This document shows, one piece after another, positions 46,053-54,953 of a stretch of DNA of 64,000 nucleotides. The number at the start of each line of letters is the position of its first letter. The first letter of the stretch is position 1. Position numbers and translations under genes: made by a program. Source of the DNA: Chromobacterium sphagni (lineage in GTDB: Bacteria > Pseudomonadota > Gammaproteobacteria > Burkholderiales > Chromobacteriaceae); NCBI RefSeq assembly GCF_001855555.1, contig NZ_MKCT01000001.1, forward strand, positions 868,001 through 932,000, given 5' to 3'. The notes under the pieces were generated by a model. That model did not search any database, had not been told where the DNA came from, and saw nothing but the letters and a program-made list of their open reading frames with translations.

Positions 46053-47696
46053 ATGAGTGAGCTGACCGAGCTGCCGGCCTGGCAAGCGCTGTGGGACCAT
46101 TTTGCCGAGGCCAGGCATCTGCACATGCGCGAGCTGTTCGCCGCCGATCCCGAGCGCGCCGAACGCTATTCGCTGGAAGTGGGCGGACTGTTCCTCGACT
46201 ATTCCAAGAACCGCATCACCGATGCCACCCTGCTGGGCCTGATGCAGCTGGCGCGCGAAGCCGGCCTACCGGCCAAGATCAAGGCGATGTTCAAGGGCGA
46301 CAAGATCAACCGCACCGAGAACCGCTCGGTGCTGCACGTGGCGCTGCGCAACCGCACCAACTCGCCGATCTTCGTTGACGGCGAGGACGTAATGCCGAAG
46401 GTGAACTCTGTGCTGGAGCGGATGGGCAAGTTCGCTCACGCGGTGCGTTCCGGCTACTGGCTGGGCTATACCAATCAGCCGATCACCGACATCGTCAACA
46501 TCGGCATCGGCGGCTCCGACCTGGGGCCGCTGATGGTCTGTAGCGCGCTCAAGCCGTTTGCCCACCCGCGGCTGAACATGCACTTTGTCTCCAATGTCGA
46601 CGGCGCCCAGTTGAAGGAAACGCTGAAGAAGGTGCATCCAGAGACCACGCTGTTCGTGGTGGAGTCCAAGACCTTCACCACCCAGGAAACGCTGACCAAC
46701 GCGCTGACCGCGCGCGAATGGTTCGTGGCGCGCGCCCGCGACGAAAAGGCGGTGGCCAAGCACTTCGTCGCCGTCTCCACCAACCAGAAGGCGGTGGCGG
46801 ACTTCGGCATCGACCCGGCAAACATGTTCGAATTCTGGGACTGGGTGGGCGGCCGCTACAGCCTGTGGTCGGCCATCGGCCTGCCCATCATGTTGTATCT
46901 GGGCGAGGAGAACTTCACCGAGCTCCTGAACGGCGCCCACATCATGGACCAGCACTTCAAGAACGCGTCGTTCGAGCAGAACATGCCGGTGCTGCTGGCG
47001 ATGATAGGCGTCTGGTACATCAACTACTACGGCGGCGGCAGCCACGTCATCGCGCCGTACGACCAATACCTGCACCGGCTGCCGGCCTTCATCCAGCAGC
47101 TGGACATGGAGTCCAACGGCAAGAAGACCATGCTGGACGGCCAGCCGGTCAACTTTGAAACCGCGCCCATCATCTGGGGCGAAACCGGCATCAACGGCCA
47201 GCACGCCTTCTTCCAGCTCTTGCACCAAGGCACCCACATCTCGCCGATAGACCTGATCGCCTCGCTGGAAAACCGCTCCAGCCTGCCGGGCCACCACGAG
47301 ATCCTGCTGGCCAACGTGTTCGCCCAGGCCGAGGCCTTCATGCGCGGCAAGACCGCCGACGAGGCGCGCGCCGAATTGGCGGAGCAGGGGCTGAAAGGCG
47401 CGGCGCTGGACGATCTGGTGCCGCACAAGGTGTTCGACGGCAACCGCCCGACCAACACGCTGCTGATGAGCCGGCTGGACCCGCGCAACCTGGGCTCGCT
47501 GATCGCGCTGTACGAGCACAAGATCTTCGTCCAGGGCGTGATCTGGCACATCAACAGCTTCGATCAATGGGGGGTGGAGCTGGGCAAGCAGCTGGCCAAG
47601 ACCATTCACGGCGAACTCACCGGCAAGCTGCCGCGGGCCGAGCACGACAGCTCCACCAGCCGGCTGATCCAGCTGTACCGCAAGGCCAACGCCTGA
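46053..47696 (+). CDS. pgi: Glucose-6-phosphate isomerase
   Basis: 547 residues. SIS-fold sugar isomerase with [47 protein letters not shown], and the C-terminal [13 protein letters not shown] helix. It interconverts glucose-6-phosphate and fructose-6-phosphate. It is the last gene of the zwf operon, 10 bases after hexR, and is followed by a terminator. Confidence 0.96.
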   Translation: MSELTELPAWQALWDHFAEARHLHMRELFAADPERAERYSLEVGGLFLDYSKNRITDATLLGLMQLAREAGLPAKIKAMFKGDKINRTENRSVLHVALRNRTNSPIFVDGEDVMPKVNSVLERMGKFAHAVRSGYWLGYTNQPITDIVNIGIGGSDLGPLMVCSALKPFAHPRLNMHFVSNVDGAQLKETLKKVHPETTLFVVESKTFTTQETLTNALTAREWFVARARDEKAVAKHFVAVSTNQKAVADFGIDPANMFEFWDWVGGRYSLWSAIGLPIMLYLGEENFTELLNGAHIMDQHFKNASFEQNMPVLLAMIGVWYINYYGGGSHVIAPYDQYLHRLPAFIQQLDMESNGKKTMLDGQPVNFETAPIIWGETGINGQHAFFQLLHQGTHISPIDLIASLENRSSLPGHHEILLANVFAQAEAFMRGKTADEARAELAEQGLKGAALDDLVPHKVFDGNRPTNTLLMSRLDPRNLGSLIALYEHKIFVQGVIWHINSFDQWGVELGKQLAKTIHGELTGKLPRAEHDSSTSRLIQLYRKANA

Positions 47697-47716
47697 AACG
47701 GGATAGCCATCGACCC

Positions 47717-47746
47717 AAAGCCCCTGTCATCCGGTGGGGGCTTTTT
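47717..47746 (+). terminator. Rho-independent terminator of the zwf-pgi operon
   Basis: AAAGCCCC (47717-47724) and GGGGCTTT (47737-47744) followed by TTG and further T residues. Confidence 0.82.
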
Positions 47747-47856
47747 GTTTGTTTTGCGCCATAGTCGGGATAACCCCGATTGTCGGACAGGATCAGGCCT
47801 GCTGAAATGGCGGCACAAGTCTGACAAAAACAATGGACTGAAGAAGATTCATCGGG

Positions 47857-48225
47857 ATGAGTAAGTTCTGCAATACCCTGCTGGCCGGCGTTCTGCTGGC
47901 CATCAGCCTGGCCGGCCACTGCGCCGGCCAGGTTGTTCATGTCGTCGGCGACGCCCCCGTCACGCTCAGCGGCACCGTGATCGGCCCGCTGCACTCCGGC
48001 AGCAAGGCCGAAGGCACGTTCTTCCAGGCCTACCATCTGAAGCTGGACCGGCCGGCGAGCTTCGACGACGGCGCCGCCTGCGGCGGCCAGCGCGTGTCCA
48101 GCCTGGCGCTGAGCCAGCCGGACATGGCCCGGCTCAAGGGCCGCGCCGTCAGGGTAAAGGCCCGGGTGTTTTGCCAGGAAGACCGCGGCGGCACCTACCG
48201 GCTGGCGGATGTGGAACTGCGGTGA
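47857..48225 (+). CDS. Secreted DUF4431-like protein
   Basis: 122 residues. Signal peptide MSKFCNTLLAGVLLAISLAGHCAG. The mature part is a small beta domain: VTLSGTVIGPLHSGSK, YHLKLDRPASFDD, LKGRAVRVKARVFCQE and a pair of cysteines. The layout fits DUF4431; function unknown. Confidence 0.6.
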   Translation: MSKFCNTLLAGVLLAISLAGHCAGQVVHVVGDAPVTLSGTVIGPLHSGSKAEGTFFQAYHLKLDRPASFDDGAACGGQRVSSLALSQPDMARLKGRAVRVKARVFCQEDRGGTYRLADVELR

Positions 48226-48278
48226 ACGCAAGGCCCGGCGCAAGGCCGGCCGTGATGGTTGGATACGCTGCGCGGGTG

Positions 48279-48557
48279 TTACCAGCAGTCGTTGCCATAG
48301 GCATGGTAATTGAAGATGACGCCATTCTGGACTTCGAAGGTGGTTTTACACCGATAGAGGCCCTGTGGGGAAACCCGCTTGTAGGTCAGATATTTCGATT
48401 TGCCGCTGACATAGCTATTTTCCGGCGCGCCCCAATAATTGGCGCCCAGCAGTTGGTTATCGCTCAGGCCCAGCCAGTTATCCATATATTGAAGATGTAC
48501 ATCCGTTCCGCGCCCCAGTCCTGAACGGTGTAATATGTAATAGTTAAGTGTCGACAC
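48279..48557 (-). CDS. C-terminal part of a small lipoprotein family, lacking its own signal peptide
   Basis: 92 residues. The segment MDNWLGLSDNQLLGANYWGAP followed by KSKYLTYKR and YRCKTTFEVQNGVIFNYHAYGNDC-type text is characteristic of small lipoproteins with a W-G-P motif and a final Cys pair. Those proteins normally start with a lipoprotein signal; here the first ~20 residues (MSTLNYYILHRSG) are not a signal. It overlaps the end of the lipoprotein gene upstream by 14 bases. It may be a truncated remnant or be expressed by coupling. Confidence 0.5.
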   Translation of the reverse strand: MSTLNYYILHRSGLGRGTDVHLQYMDNWLGLSDNQLLGANYWGAPENSYVSGKSKYLTYKRVSPQGLYRCKTTFEVQNGVIFNYHAYGNDCW

Positions 48558-48891
48558 TGCGCGGCTGCTGCTTCAGGGTTGAGCAATCGCGGTTGGCGGC
48601 GGAGATCTTGGGGTAGGAGTCTTGTGACGAGCGCCACAGCGTCACGCATTGGCCGACCGCGTAATTGGCATTCGACGATACGACCGGGGTCTTTTCGCCG
48701 CGATTATCCTGCAGCCAATACAAGGTTAGAGGGCCGAAGTCCCGGTGCAGATTGGTATAAAACGGCCGCTTCGATCCGACTTTGGCGGTAAAGGCCATTG
48801 CCGTTTCGGCATTCGCCGATATTTTGACTTTGGGCGCGGCGCAGCCCGCCAATATCGCCGCTGCCGCCAGCAAGACGCTTGCACTTTTCAC
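48544..48891 (-). CDS. Hypothetical lipoprotein
   Basis: 115 residues. Signal with lipobox (VLLAAAAILAGC) and lipidated Cys near residue 17. The mature part contains two further cysteines (GQCVTLWRS, NRDCSTLKQ). Family not recognised. It is upstream of and overlaps the truncated lipoprotein-like frame. Confidence 0.62.
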   Translation of the reverse strand: MKSASVLLAAAAILAGCAAPKVKISANAETAMAFTAKVGSKRPFYTNLHRDFGPLTLYWLQDNRGEKTPVVSSNANYAVGQCVTLWRSSQDSYPKISAANRDCSTLKQQPRSVDT

Positions 48892-49012
48892 AAAACTATC
48901 CTTTCGACACGGATGGCGCGCGGCGGCGCGGTGCCGCTGCGCGAAATATGCTTTTGTTGTGCGAAAAAGGACGGTTTTACCATTTGCGGTGCCGCATTCG
49001 CATCTGACGGGA

Positions 49013-49642
49013 TCATTCAGCGGCAGGGCGAAACATCGCCGCCAGTTCCCGCGCCGCCGCGGCCGGGTCCAGCTGCTCGAACAGGCCGCCTATCACCGCG
49101 ATGGCGTCGGCGCCGGCTTGGACGGCCTGGCCGGCGTTGGCGGCGGTGATGCCGCCTATCGCCACCCGCGGCAGCTTCAGTTCGGCCGCCTCGGCGAATA
49201 GCGACAGCGGCGCGGCCACCGCGCCGGGCTTGGTCCGCGACGGAAACACCGCGCCGAAGGCGACGTAGCTGGCGCCCGCCGCCGCCGCCCGCCGCGCCAG
49301 CGCCAACTGATCGTAGCAGGACGCGCCTATGATGGCCGCCGGCCCCAGCCGCGCGCGCGCGGCGGCGATGTCGCCGTCGTCGCGGCCTAGGTGGACGCCG
49401 TCGGCCCCCACCGCTAGCGCCAGCTGGACGTCGTCATTGACGATGAAGGCCGCGCCGCGGCTGCGGCACAGGCTGGCCAGCAGATTGGCCTGCCACAGCC
49501 GGCGCGCCGGGTTGCGGCTCTTGTCGCGGTATTGCAGCACCCGCGCTCCGCCTTCCAGCGCCGCCGCCGCCAGCTCCAGCAGCCTTTCGCTGTCGTCGCT
49601 GTCCGGGGTGACGGCGTACAGCCCCTCAATCCGGTTTGGCAT
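49013..49642 (-). CDS. thiE: Thiamine-phosphate synthase
   Basis: 209 residues. TIM barrel joining HMP-PP and HET-P into thiamine phosphate. Signatures are LYAVTPD, VLQYRDKSRNPARRL, FIVNDDVQLALAVGADGVHLGRDD, IIGASCYDQ, YVAFGAVFPSRTKPGA and VAIGGITAANAGQAVQAGAD. It overlaps thiD by 17 bases. Confidence 0.94.
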   Translation of the reverse strand: MPNRIEGLYAVTPDSDDSERLLELAAAALEGGARVLQYRDKSRNPARRLWQANLLASLCRSRGAAFIVNDDVQLALAVGADGVHLGRDDGDIAAARARLGPAAIIGASCYDQLALARRAAAAGASYVAFGAVFPSRTKPGAVAAPLSLFAEAAELKLPRVAIGGITAANAGQAVQAGADAIAVIGGLFEQLDPAAAARELAAMFRPAAE

Positions 49643-50471
49643 CGTCGCCGTCCTCGTCGTCGCCGCGCGCCCAGAACATCCGGTCGGGCAGGAACTGGCC
49701 CATGCCGGGGCGGAAGCCGTTGAGCAGCGTCTGGTAGGTGTACTCCTGCGCCTCGCGTACCGCCTCCGGCAGCAACAGGCCGGTGGCCAGCATGCCGGCG
49801 ATGGCCGAAGCCAGCGTGCAGCCGGAGCCGTGATAGCTGGCGGGCAGCCGTTCCCAGTGGTCGGCGCGCACCACGCCGTCCGGGCTGTACAGGCTGTTCA
49901 CCACTTCCTTGGTATTTTCATGGGTGCCGGTTATCAACAGATAGGGGCAACCCAGCGCCAGGATGCGCTCGGCGCACTGGTCCAGCGTCAACTCCTCGTC
50001 CTCGTCCGGATCGCTGCTGGCCAGCCGGCGCGCCTCCAGGCTGTTGGGGGTGAGGATGGACACCTGCGGGATCAGGATGTCGCGCATGGCGCCGATCAGA
50101 TCCTCGTCGGCCAGCTCGTGGCCGCCGCCGCTGGCCAGCACCGGGTCCAGCACCACCGGGATGTCCGGATAGTCGGCCAGCAGCTGCGCCACCACGGCGA
50201 CGTTCTCCACGCTGCCCAGCATGCCGATCTTGAACGCCGCCACCGGCATGTCTTCCATCAGAAAGCGCGCCTGGTCGTTGACCCAGTCCGCGTCCAGCAC
50301 CATCAGATCGTTGACGCCGACGGTGTCCTGCACCGTGATGGCGGTGATCACCGACAACGGATGGCAACCGAGGCTGGCGAGTGTCAGAATGTCGGCCTGG
50401 ATGCCGGCGCCGCCGGAAGGGTCGGAACCGGCCAGGGTCAGTACCACGGGAGGGGAAGAAGGAGTGGTCAA
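49626..50471 (-). CDS. thiD: Hydroxymethylpyrimidine/phosphomethylpyrimidine kinase
   Basis: 281 residues. Ribokinase-fold kinase with [55 protein letters not shown], and the ATP/phosphate motif [15 protein letters not shown]. It phosphorylates HMP twice for ThiE. It is the first gene of thiD-thiE. No TPP riboswitch is seen in the 74 bases upstream. Confidence 0.93.
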   Translation of the reverse strand: MTTPSSPPVVLTLAGSDPSGGAGIQADILTLASLGCHPLSVITAITVQDTVGVNDLMVLDADWVNDQARFLMEDMPVAAFKIGMLGSVENVAVVAQLLADYPDIPVVLDPVLASGGGHELADEDLIGAMRDILIPQVSILTPNSLEARRLASSDPDEDEELTLDQCAERILALGCPYLLITGTHENTKEVVNSLYSPDGVVRADHWERLPASYHGSGCTLASAIAGMLATGLLLPEAVREAQEYTYQTLLNGFRPGMGQFLPDRMFWARGDDEDGDDAKPD

Positions 50472-50545
50472 GGGCTAACCTCTTTTGTTTTATTGCGGTG
50501 GCACGATTTAGAATATTCATTTTATCCGAACACGAGGGCGAAGCG

Positions 50546-50710
50546 ATGCGTACTTGGATGTGTCTGATCTGCGGTTTCATTTACGACGAAGAAGCGGGCC
50601 GTCCGGAAGACGGTATTCCGCCCGGCACCCGCTGGGAAGACCTGCCGCCCAACTGGACCTGTCCGGACTGCGACGCGCGCAAAGACGATTTCCAGATGGT
50701 GGAGATCTGA
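50546..50710 (+). CDS. rubA: Rubredoxin
   Basis: 54 residues, standard rubredoxin size. Two iron-binding cysteine pairs, [13 protein letters not shown] and [11 protein letters not shown], and the usual PPNWTCPDC. It is a one-electron carrier. It starts a run of closely spaced plus-strand genes; its redox partner is not adjacent. Confidence 0.93.
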   Translation: MRTWMCLICGFIYDEEAGRPEDGIPPGTRWEDLPPNWTCPDCDARKDDFQMVEI

Positions 50711-50715
50711 CCGCC

Positions 50716-51537
50716 ATGTCCGGATTATGGAAACGCTGGCTGGGCGGCGCGGGGCTGGCTGCGCTGCTGGCGGCCTGCGCGCAGGTCAGCACCACCGGCG
50801 GCGGCGCGGTGGGCGTCAGCCGCAGCCAGAGCATGCTGCTGTCCAGCCAGGAAGTAGCGCAGATGTCGGCGCAGTCCTATGCCCAGCAGCTGGCCCAGGC
50901 CCGGGCCGCCGGACGGCTCAACCACGATGCCGCGCTGACCGCGCGTGTGCGGCGCATCTCGCAACGGCTGATCGCCCAGACCCCGGCCTTCCGCGCCGAT
51001 GCCAAAACCTGGCCCTGGGAAGTGAATGTGCTGGCCACCGACGACATGAACGCCTACGCGATGGCCGGTGGCAAGATCATGGTCTACTCCGGCCTGGTGA
51101 GCCAGCTCAAGCTCTCCGACGCCGAACTGGCGGCGGTGATCGGCCACGAGATCTCGCACGCGCTGCGCGAGCACACCCGCGAGAACCTCAGCCAGGAGTA
51201 CGCGCAGCAGATCGGCCTGTCGCTGGTGGGGGTGCTGGCCGGCTTCAGCGCCGACCAGCTGAAATTGGCCTCGATGGTGACCGACGTGACGCTGAGCAAG
51301 CCGCACAGCCGCACCATGGAGTCGGAAGCCGACATCATGGGGCTGGAATTGATGGCGCGCGCCGGCTACGACCCCAACGCCGCAGTGAACGTGTGGCAGA
51401 AGATGCAGGCGGCCGGCAACGGCGGTGGCCTGGAGTTCCTGTCCACTCACCCGTCCGGCCCCACCCGCATCCGCGATCTGCAGTCGCACATCGCTCAAGT
51501 GTGGCCGTTGTACCAGGCTGCCCCGAAGAAGGGCTGA
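50716..51537 (+). CDS. M48-family zinc metalloprotease, lipoprotein
   Basis: 273 residues. Lipobox-like LAALLAACAQ at the N-terminus. The zinc motif is HEISHALREHTREN with the third ligand in ESEADIMGLELMARAGYDP, as in LoiP/YggG-type peptidases that act on outer-membrane or periplasmic proteins. It begins 6 bases after rubA. Confidence 0.87.
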   Translation: MSGLWKRWLGGAGLAALLAACAQVSTTGGGAVGVSRSQSMLLSSQEVAQMSAQSYAQQLAQARAAGRLNHDAALTARVRRISQRLIAQTPAFRADAKTWPWEVNVLATDDMNAYAMAGGKIMVYSGLVSQLKLSDAELAAVIGHEISHALREHTRENLSQEYAQQIGLSLVGVLAGFSADQLKLASMVTDVTLSKPHSRTMESEADIMGLELMARAGYDPNAAVNVWQKMQAAGNGGGLEFLSTHPSGPTRIRDLQSHIAQVWPLYQAAPKKG

Positions 51538-51539
51538 GC

Positions 51540-51893
51540 ATGCGCGCCCTGTCCGCCGCCTTGCTGGATGAATTGCTGCGGTACGCCTGCGGCCTGCCCG
51601 GCGCCAGCTTCGATATCAAGTGGGGCAGCGAGCGGGTGGCCAGCATCGGCGGCAAGATGTTCGCGGTGTTCGGCGCGGACACGCTCAGCTACAAGGTGGA
51701 CGCCGACCAGTTTCTTATGCAGAGCGGCCTGCCTGGCGTGCGTCCGGCGCCGTATCTGGCCCGTGCGCGCTGGGTGCAGGTGGCCTCGCTCGAGGCCTTG
51801 ACGCCGGACGACATCCGCCAGGGTCTCGCCCGTTCGCGCCAGCTGGTGCTGCAAAAACTGCCCAAGGCGCTGCGGCTGGCCTATCCGCCCTGA
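51540..51893 (+). CDS. MmcQ/YjbR family protein
   Basis: 117 residues. The pattern LDELLRYACGLPGA, KWGSERVASIGGKMFAVFG, LSYKVDADQF and ARWVQVASLEALTPDDI fits YjbR, a CyaY-like DNA-binding fold of unknown role. It starts 2 bases after the protease gene. Confidence 0.8.
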   Translation: MRALSAALLDELLRYACGLPGASFDIKWGSERVASIGGKMFAVFGADTLSYKVDADQFLMQSGLPGVRPAPYLARARWVQVASLEALTPDDIRQGLARSRQLVLQKLPKALRLAYPP

Positions 51894-51956
51894 CCGGGGG
51901 AACCGTGGTCCAGACCGGCAGTCCATCGCCCATCCCTCATTATTTACGGACACACC

Positions 51957-52373
51957 GTGAGCTATCTCTATCTCAAAGCCTTCCACATCTTCTTCGTGGT
52001 GTCGTGGTTCGCCGGCCTGTTCTACCTGCCGCGCCTCTTCGTCAACCTGGCCATGGCGCGGCAACCGGCGGAATACGACCGTCTGCTGCTGATGGCGAAC
52101 AAGCTGTTCCGTTTCATGACTCCGCTGGGTCTGCTGGCGTTGGCGACCGGCCTGACGTTGTGGCTGGGCTTCGGCATCGCCGGCGGCTGGCTGCACGCCA
52201 AGATGGCGCTGGTGGGGGTGTTGGTGGTCTACCACGGCTATTGCGGCAAGCTGTGCCGCGATTTCGCCGCCCATGCCAACCGCAGGAGCCATGCCTGGTT
52301 CCGCGTGTACAACGAGCTGCCGGTGCTGGTGTTGCTGGCGGTGCTGATCCTGGTGGTGGTCAAGCCGTTCTGA
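51957..52373 (+). CDS. hemJ: Protoporphyrinogen oxidase HemJ
   Basis: 138 residues with four membrane helices. The start SYLYLKAFHIFFVVSWFAGLFYLPRLFV carries the conserved His10 and Arg/Pro of HemJ, and GGWLHAKMALVGVLVVYH holds the second conserved His/Lys. HemJ oxidises protoporphyrinogen IX to protoporphyrin IX in the inner membrane. GTG at 51957 is used as start. hemL lies 1.2 kb downstream. Confidence 0.88.
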   Translation: MSYLYLKAFHIFFVVSWFAGLFYLPRLFVNLAMARQPAEYDRLLLMANKLFRFMTPLGLLALATGLTLWLGFGIAGGWLHAKMALVGVLVVYHGYCGKLCRDFAAHANRRSHAWFRVYNELPVLVLLAVLILVVVKPF

Positions 52374-52387
52374 CAGGTAGCCCGATC

Positions 52388-52849
52388 ATGATGCGCATAG
52401 TGTTTGCCGGGCTGCTGCTGGCGGCCTCCCAGGTCCAGGCCGCGCCTGCATCCCAGCCGTCGTTGCCGCCCGCGCTGCTGCTCAGCGTGGAGCGCGACGG
52501 CGAGCCGTTGCGGCAGTTGCCGTTATGCCTGGCCGCCGACGGCAGCTTCCACGCTGCGCGCCGTCAGGATGGCGCGGAACTGGACGCGCAAGGCCGGCTG
52601 CAGGCGCCGCGCGGACACGCTTATCCGCTGGTCAATCTACAGCTGAGCTGGCGCGACGATGCTGGCGCGCAGCGGCTGGACAGCCAGCTGGCGCTGGAGG
52701 ACGGCCGCCAGCTGCTGGGCGGCCTGCAGCAGCTGGTGTATCCCTACGGCAAAGCGCCTGGGGTGGAGCCGCAGCGCAGCAGCCTTACCTTTTATCTGGA
52801 GCGGCAGGCCGCTTGCCCGCCGCCCGGCCCCGACAAAGCAAAGGAATGA
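52388..52849 (+). CDS. Secreted hypothetical protein
   Basis: 153 residues. Signal MMRIVFAGLLLAASQVQA. The mature part is beta-rich (LLLSVERDGEPLRQLPLCLAADG, AYPLVNLQLSWRDD) with two cysteines and a polar tail. Family not recognised. It starts 15 bases after hemJ and precedes the CYTH gene by 4 bases. Confidence 0.62.
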   Translation: MMRIVFAGLLLAASQVQAAPASQPSLPPALLLSVERDGEPLRQLPLCLAADGSFHAARRQDGAELDAQGRLQAPRGHAYPLVNLQLSWRDDAGAQRLDSQLALEDGRQLLGGLQQLVYPYGKAPGVEPQRSSLTFYLERQAACPPPGPDKAKE

Positions 52850-52853
52850 AATC

Positions 52854-53315
52854 ATGGGATTGGAAATCGAACGCCGCTTCGTGGTGGACGGCGACGCCTG
52901 GCGCGGACTGGCTCCCGCGGTGCAGTACCGGCAGGGATACCTGTCGGTGGAGAAGGAGCGCACGGTGCGGGTGCGGGTGGTGGGCGATCAAGCCTGGCTC
53001 ACGCTGAAAGGCAATATCAGCAACGTCAGCCGCCACGAGTTCGAATACCCGATCCCGCTGGCCGATGCGCAGACCATCATGGCGGCGATGTGCCCGATGG
53101 TGGTGGACAAGCTGCGCCACCGTATCGAGCACGGCGGCTTTATTTGGGAGGTGGACGAGTTCTTCGGCGACAACGCCGGCCTGGTGCTGGCGGAGATAGA
53201 GCTGCCGGCGGAGGACACGCCGTTTGAAAAGCCGCGGTGGGTGGGCGAGGAAGTGACGGAGGATGGGCGCTATACCAACGCCTATCTGTCCAAGAATCCA
53301 TACCGCAAGTGGTAA
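52854..53315 (+). CDS. CYTH-domain protein (triphosphatase-like)
   Basis: 153 residues. The N-terminal EIERRF stands in the place of the ExExK signature; then [46 protein letters not shown] and [12 protein letters not shown]. It matches short single-domain CYTH proteins of the tripolyphosphatase type. The signature lysine is an arginine here. Tight spacing puts it at the end of the run starting with rubredoxin. Confidence 0.85.
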   Translation: MGLEIERRFVVDGDAWRGLAPAVQYRQGYLSVEKERTVRVRVVGDQAWLTLKGNISNVSRHEFEYPIPLADAQTIMAAMCPMVVDKLRHRIEHGGFIWEVDEFFGDNAGLVLAEIELPAEDTPFEKPRWVGEEVTEDGRYTNAYLSKNPYRKW

Positions 53316-53316
53316 A

Positions 53317-53355
53317 CGCCTGGCTTGCCGCCGCGGCGCCGATGCCGGCCAGGCG
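53317..53355 (+). terminator. Hairpin after the CYTH gene, possible terminator
   Basis: CGCCTGGC (53317-53324) pairs with GCCAGGCG (53348-53355), directly after the stop. No T run follows. Confidence 0.35.
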
Positions 53356-53527
53356 GGTCGCGTCCTGGTCGGGACGGCAGCCGATCTTGCAATTTGGCGC
53401 GCCATCCGGCCCCACCCCACCGTGGTTCCCGTCATCATGTAAAATAAGGCCAGCCCAGTGGACCCAATCCCCCACCGCGCCTCATCTCACTCCGCGGCCC
53501 AGACGGCCGCCAGACAAGGAAAAGCTC

Positions 53528-54805
53528 ATGTCCCGCAATCTGGAACTGTTTGAACGTGGCAAGCAAGTGATCCCCGGCGGCGTTAACTCGCCGGTGCGCG
53601 CCTTTGGCCAGGTCGGCGGCACGCCGCGCTTCGTCACGCGCGCCGAGGGGGCTTACTTCTGGGACGCCGACGGCAAGCGGTATCTGGACTATGTCGGCTC
53701 CTGGGGCCCGGCCATCGTCGGCCACGCTCATCCGGAGGTGGTGAAAGCGGTGCAGGACGCCGCTGTAGGCGGCCTGTCGTTCGGCGCGCCCACCGAGGGC
53801 GAGGTGGTGATCGCCGAGGAAATCTGCAAGCTGTTGCCGTCGATCGAGCAGGTGCGGCTGGTGTCCTCCGGTACCGAGGCGACGATGACCGCCATCCGCC
53901 TGGCGCGCGGCTTCACCGGCCGCGACCTGATCGTCAAGTTCGAGGGCTGCTACCACGGCCACTCCGACAGCCTGCTGGTGAAAGCCGGCTCCGGCCTGCT
54001 GACTTTCGGCAATCCGTCGTCCGGCGGCGTGCCGGCCGATTTCACCAAGCACACGCTGGTACTGCAATACAACGATGTGGAGCAGCTGGCCCGCACCTTC
54101 GCCGAAATCGGCGACAAGATCGCCTGCGTGATCCTGGAGCCGATCGCCGGCAATATGAACCTGATCCAGCCGTCGGCGGAATTCGTCAAGACGCTGCGCG
54201 CCCTCACCGAGCAATACGGCGCGGTGTTGATCTATGACGAGGTGATGACCGGCTTCCGCGTGGCGCTCTCTTGCGCGCAGGGTCTGCATGGCGTCACGCC
54301 CGACCTCACCACGCTTGGCAAGGTGGTCGGCGGCGGCATGCCGCTGGCGGCCTTCGGCGGCCGCGCCGACATCATGGGCAAAATCGCGCCGCTGGGCACC
54401 GTCTACCAGGCCGGCACTCTGTCCGGCAATCCGCTGTCGGTGGCAGCGGGCATGGCCACGCTGAAGCTGATCCAACAACCCGGCTTCCACGACACGCTGG
54501 GCCGCCGCTCCGCCCGCTTGGCGCAAGGCCTGGCCGACACGGCGAAACAGGCCGGCGTCACCCTGTCCAGCGACAGCGTCGGCGGCATGTTCGGCTTCTA
54601 CTTCAGCGCGCAGGCGCCCAAATCTCACGCCGAAGCCACCCGTTGCGACATCGAAGCCTTCAAGCGCTTCTTCCACGCGATGCTGGACGAGGGCATTTAC
54701 CTCGCGCCGTCTGCCTACGAGGCCGGTTTCGTTTCCATCGCCCATACCGATGAACTGATCGAGGCTACCATCGCCGCCGCCGGCAGGGCCTTCGCGCGCG
54801 TCTGA
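53528..54805 (+). CDS. hemL: Glutamate-1-semialdehyde 2,1-aminomutase
   Basis: 425 residues. Class III PLP aminotransferase fold. Start [25 protein letters not shown] is diagnostic; [47 protein letters not shown] and the PLP lysine in [16 protein letters not shown] follow. It makes 5-aminolevulinate for haem. The start at 53528 is by homology; the open frame upstream to 53237 is not coding. Confidence 0.96.
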   Translation: MSRNLELFERGKQVIPGGVNSPVRAFGQVGGTPRFVTRAEGAYFWDADGKRYLDYVGSWGPAIVGHAHPEVVKAVQDAAVGGLSFGAPTEGEVVIAEEICKLLPSIEQVRLVSSGTEATMTAIRLARGFTGRDLIVKFEGCYHGHSDSLLVKAGSGLLTFGNPSSGGVPADFTKHTLVLQYNDVEQLARTFAEIGDKIACVILEPIAGNMNLIQPSAEFVKTLRALTEQYGAVLIYDEVMTGFRVALSCAQGLHGVTPDLTTLGKVVGGGMPLAAFGGRADIMGKIAPLGTVYQAGTLSGNPLSVAAGMATLKLIQQPGFHDTLGRRSARLAQGLADTAKQAGVTLSSDSVGGMFGFYFSAQAPKSHAEATRCDIEAFKRFFHAMLDEGIYLAPSAYEAGFVSIAHTDELIEATIAAAGRAFARV

Positions 54806-54823
54806 CCGTTAACAAAGATGAAC

Positions 54824-54847
54824 AAGGGAGCTTTGGCTCCCTTTTTT
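54824..54847 (+). terminator. Rho-independent terminator of hemL
   Basis: AAGGGAGC (54824-54831) and GCTCCCTT (54836-54843), loop TTTG, then TTTT. Confidence 0.85.
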
Positions 54848-54953
54848 ATTGCGCTGAAGAAAACGGGCCGAATTGGTAATATTGCCGCCGGATTCAAAAA
54901 AACATTCGGACCGAATAGGTCCGCAGGACATTGCGGCAGTGAAGGGGATGTGG

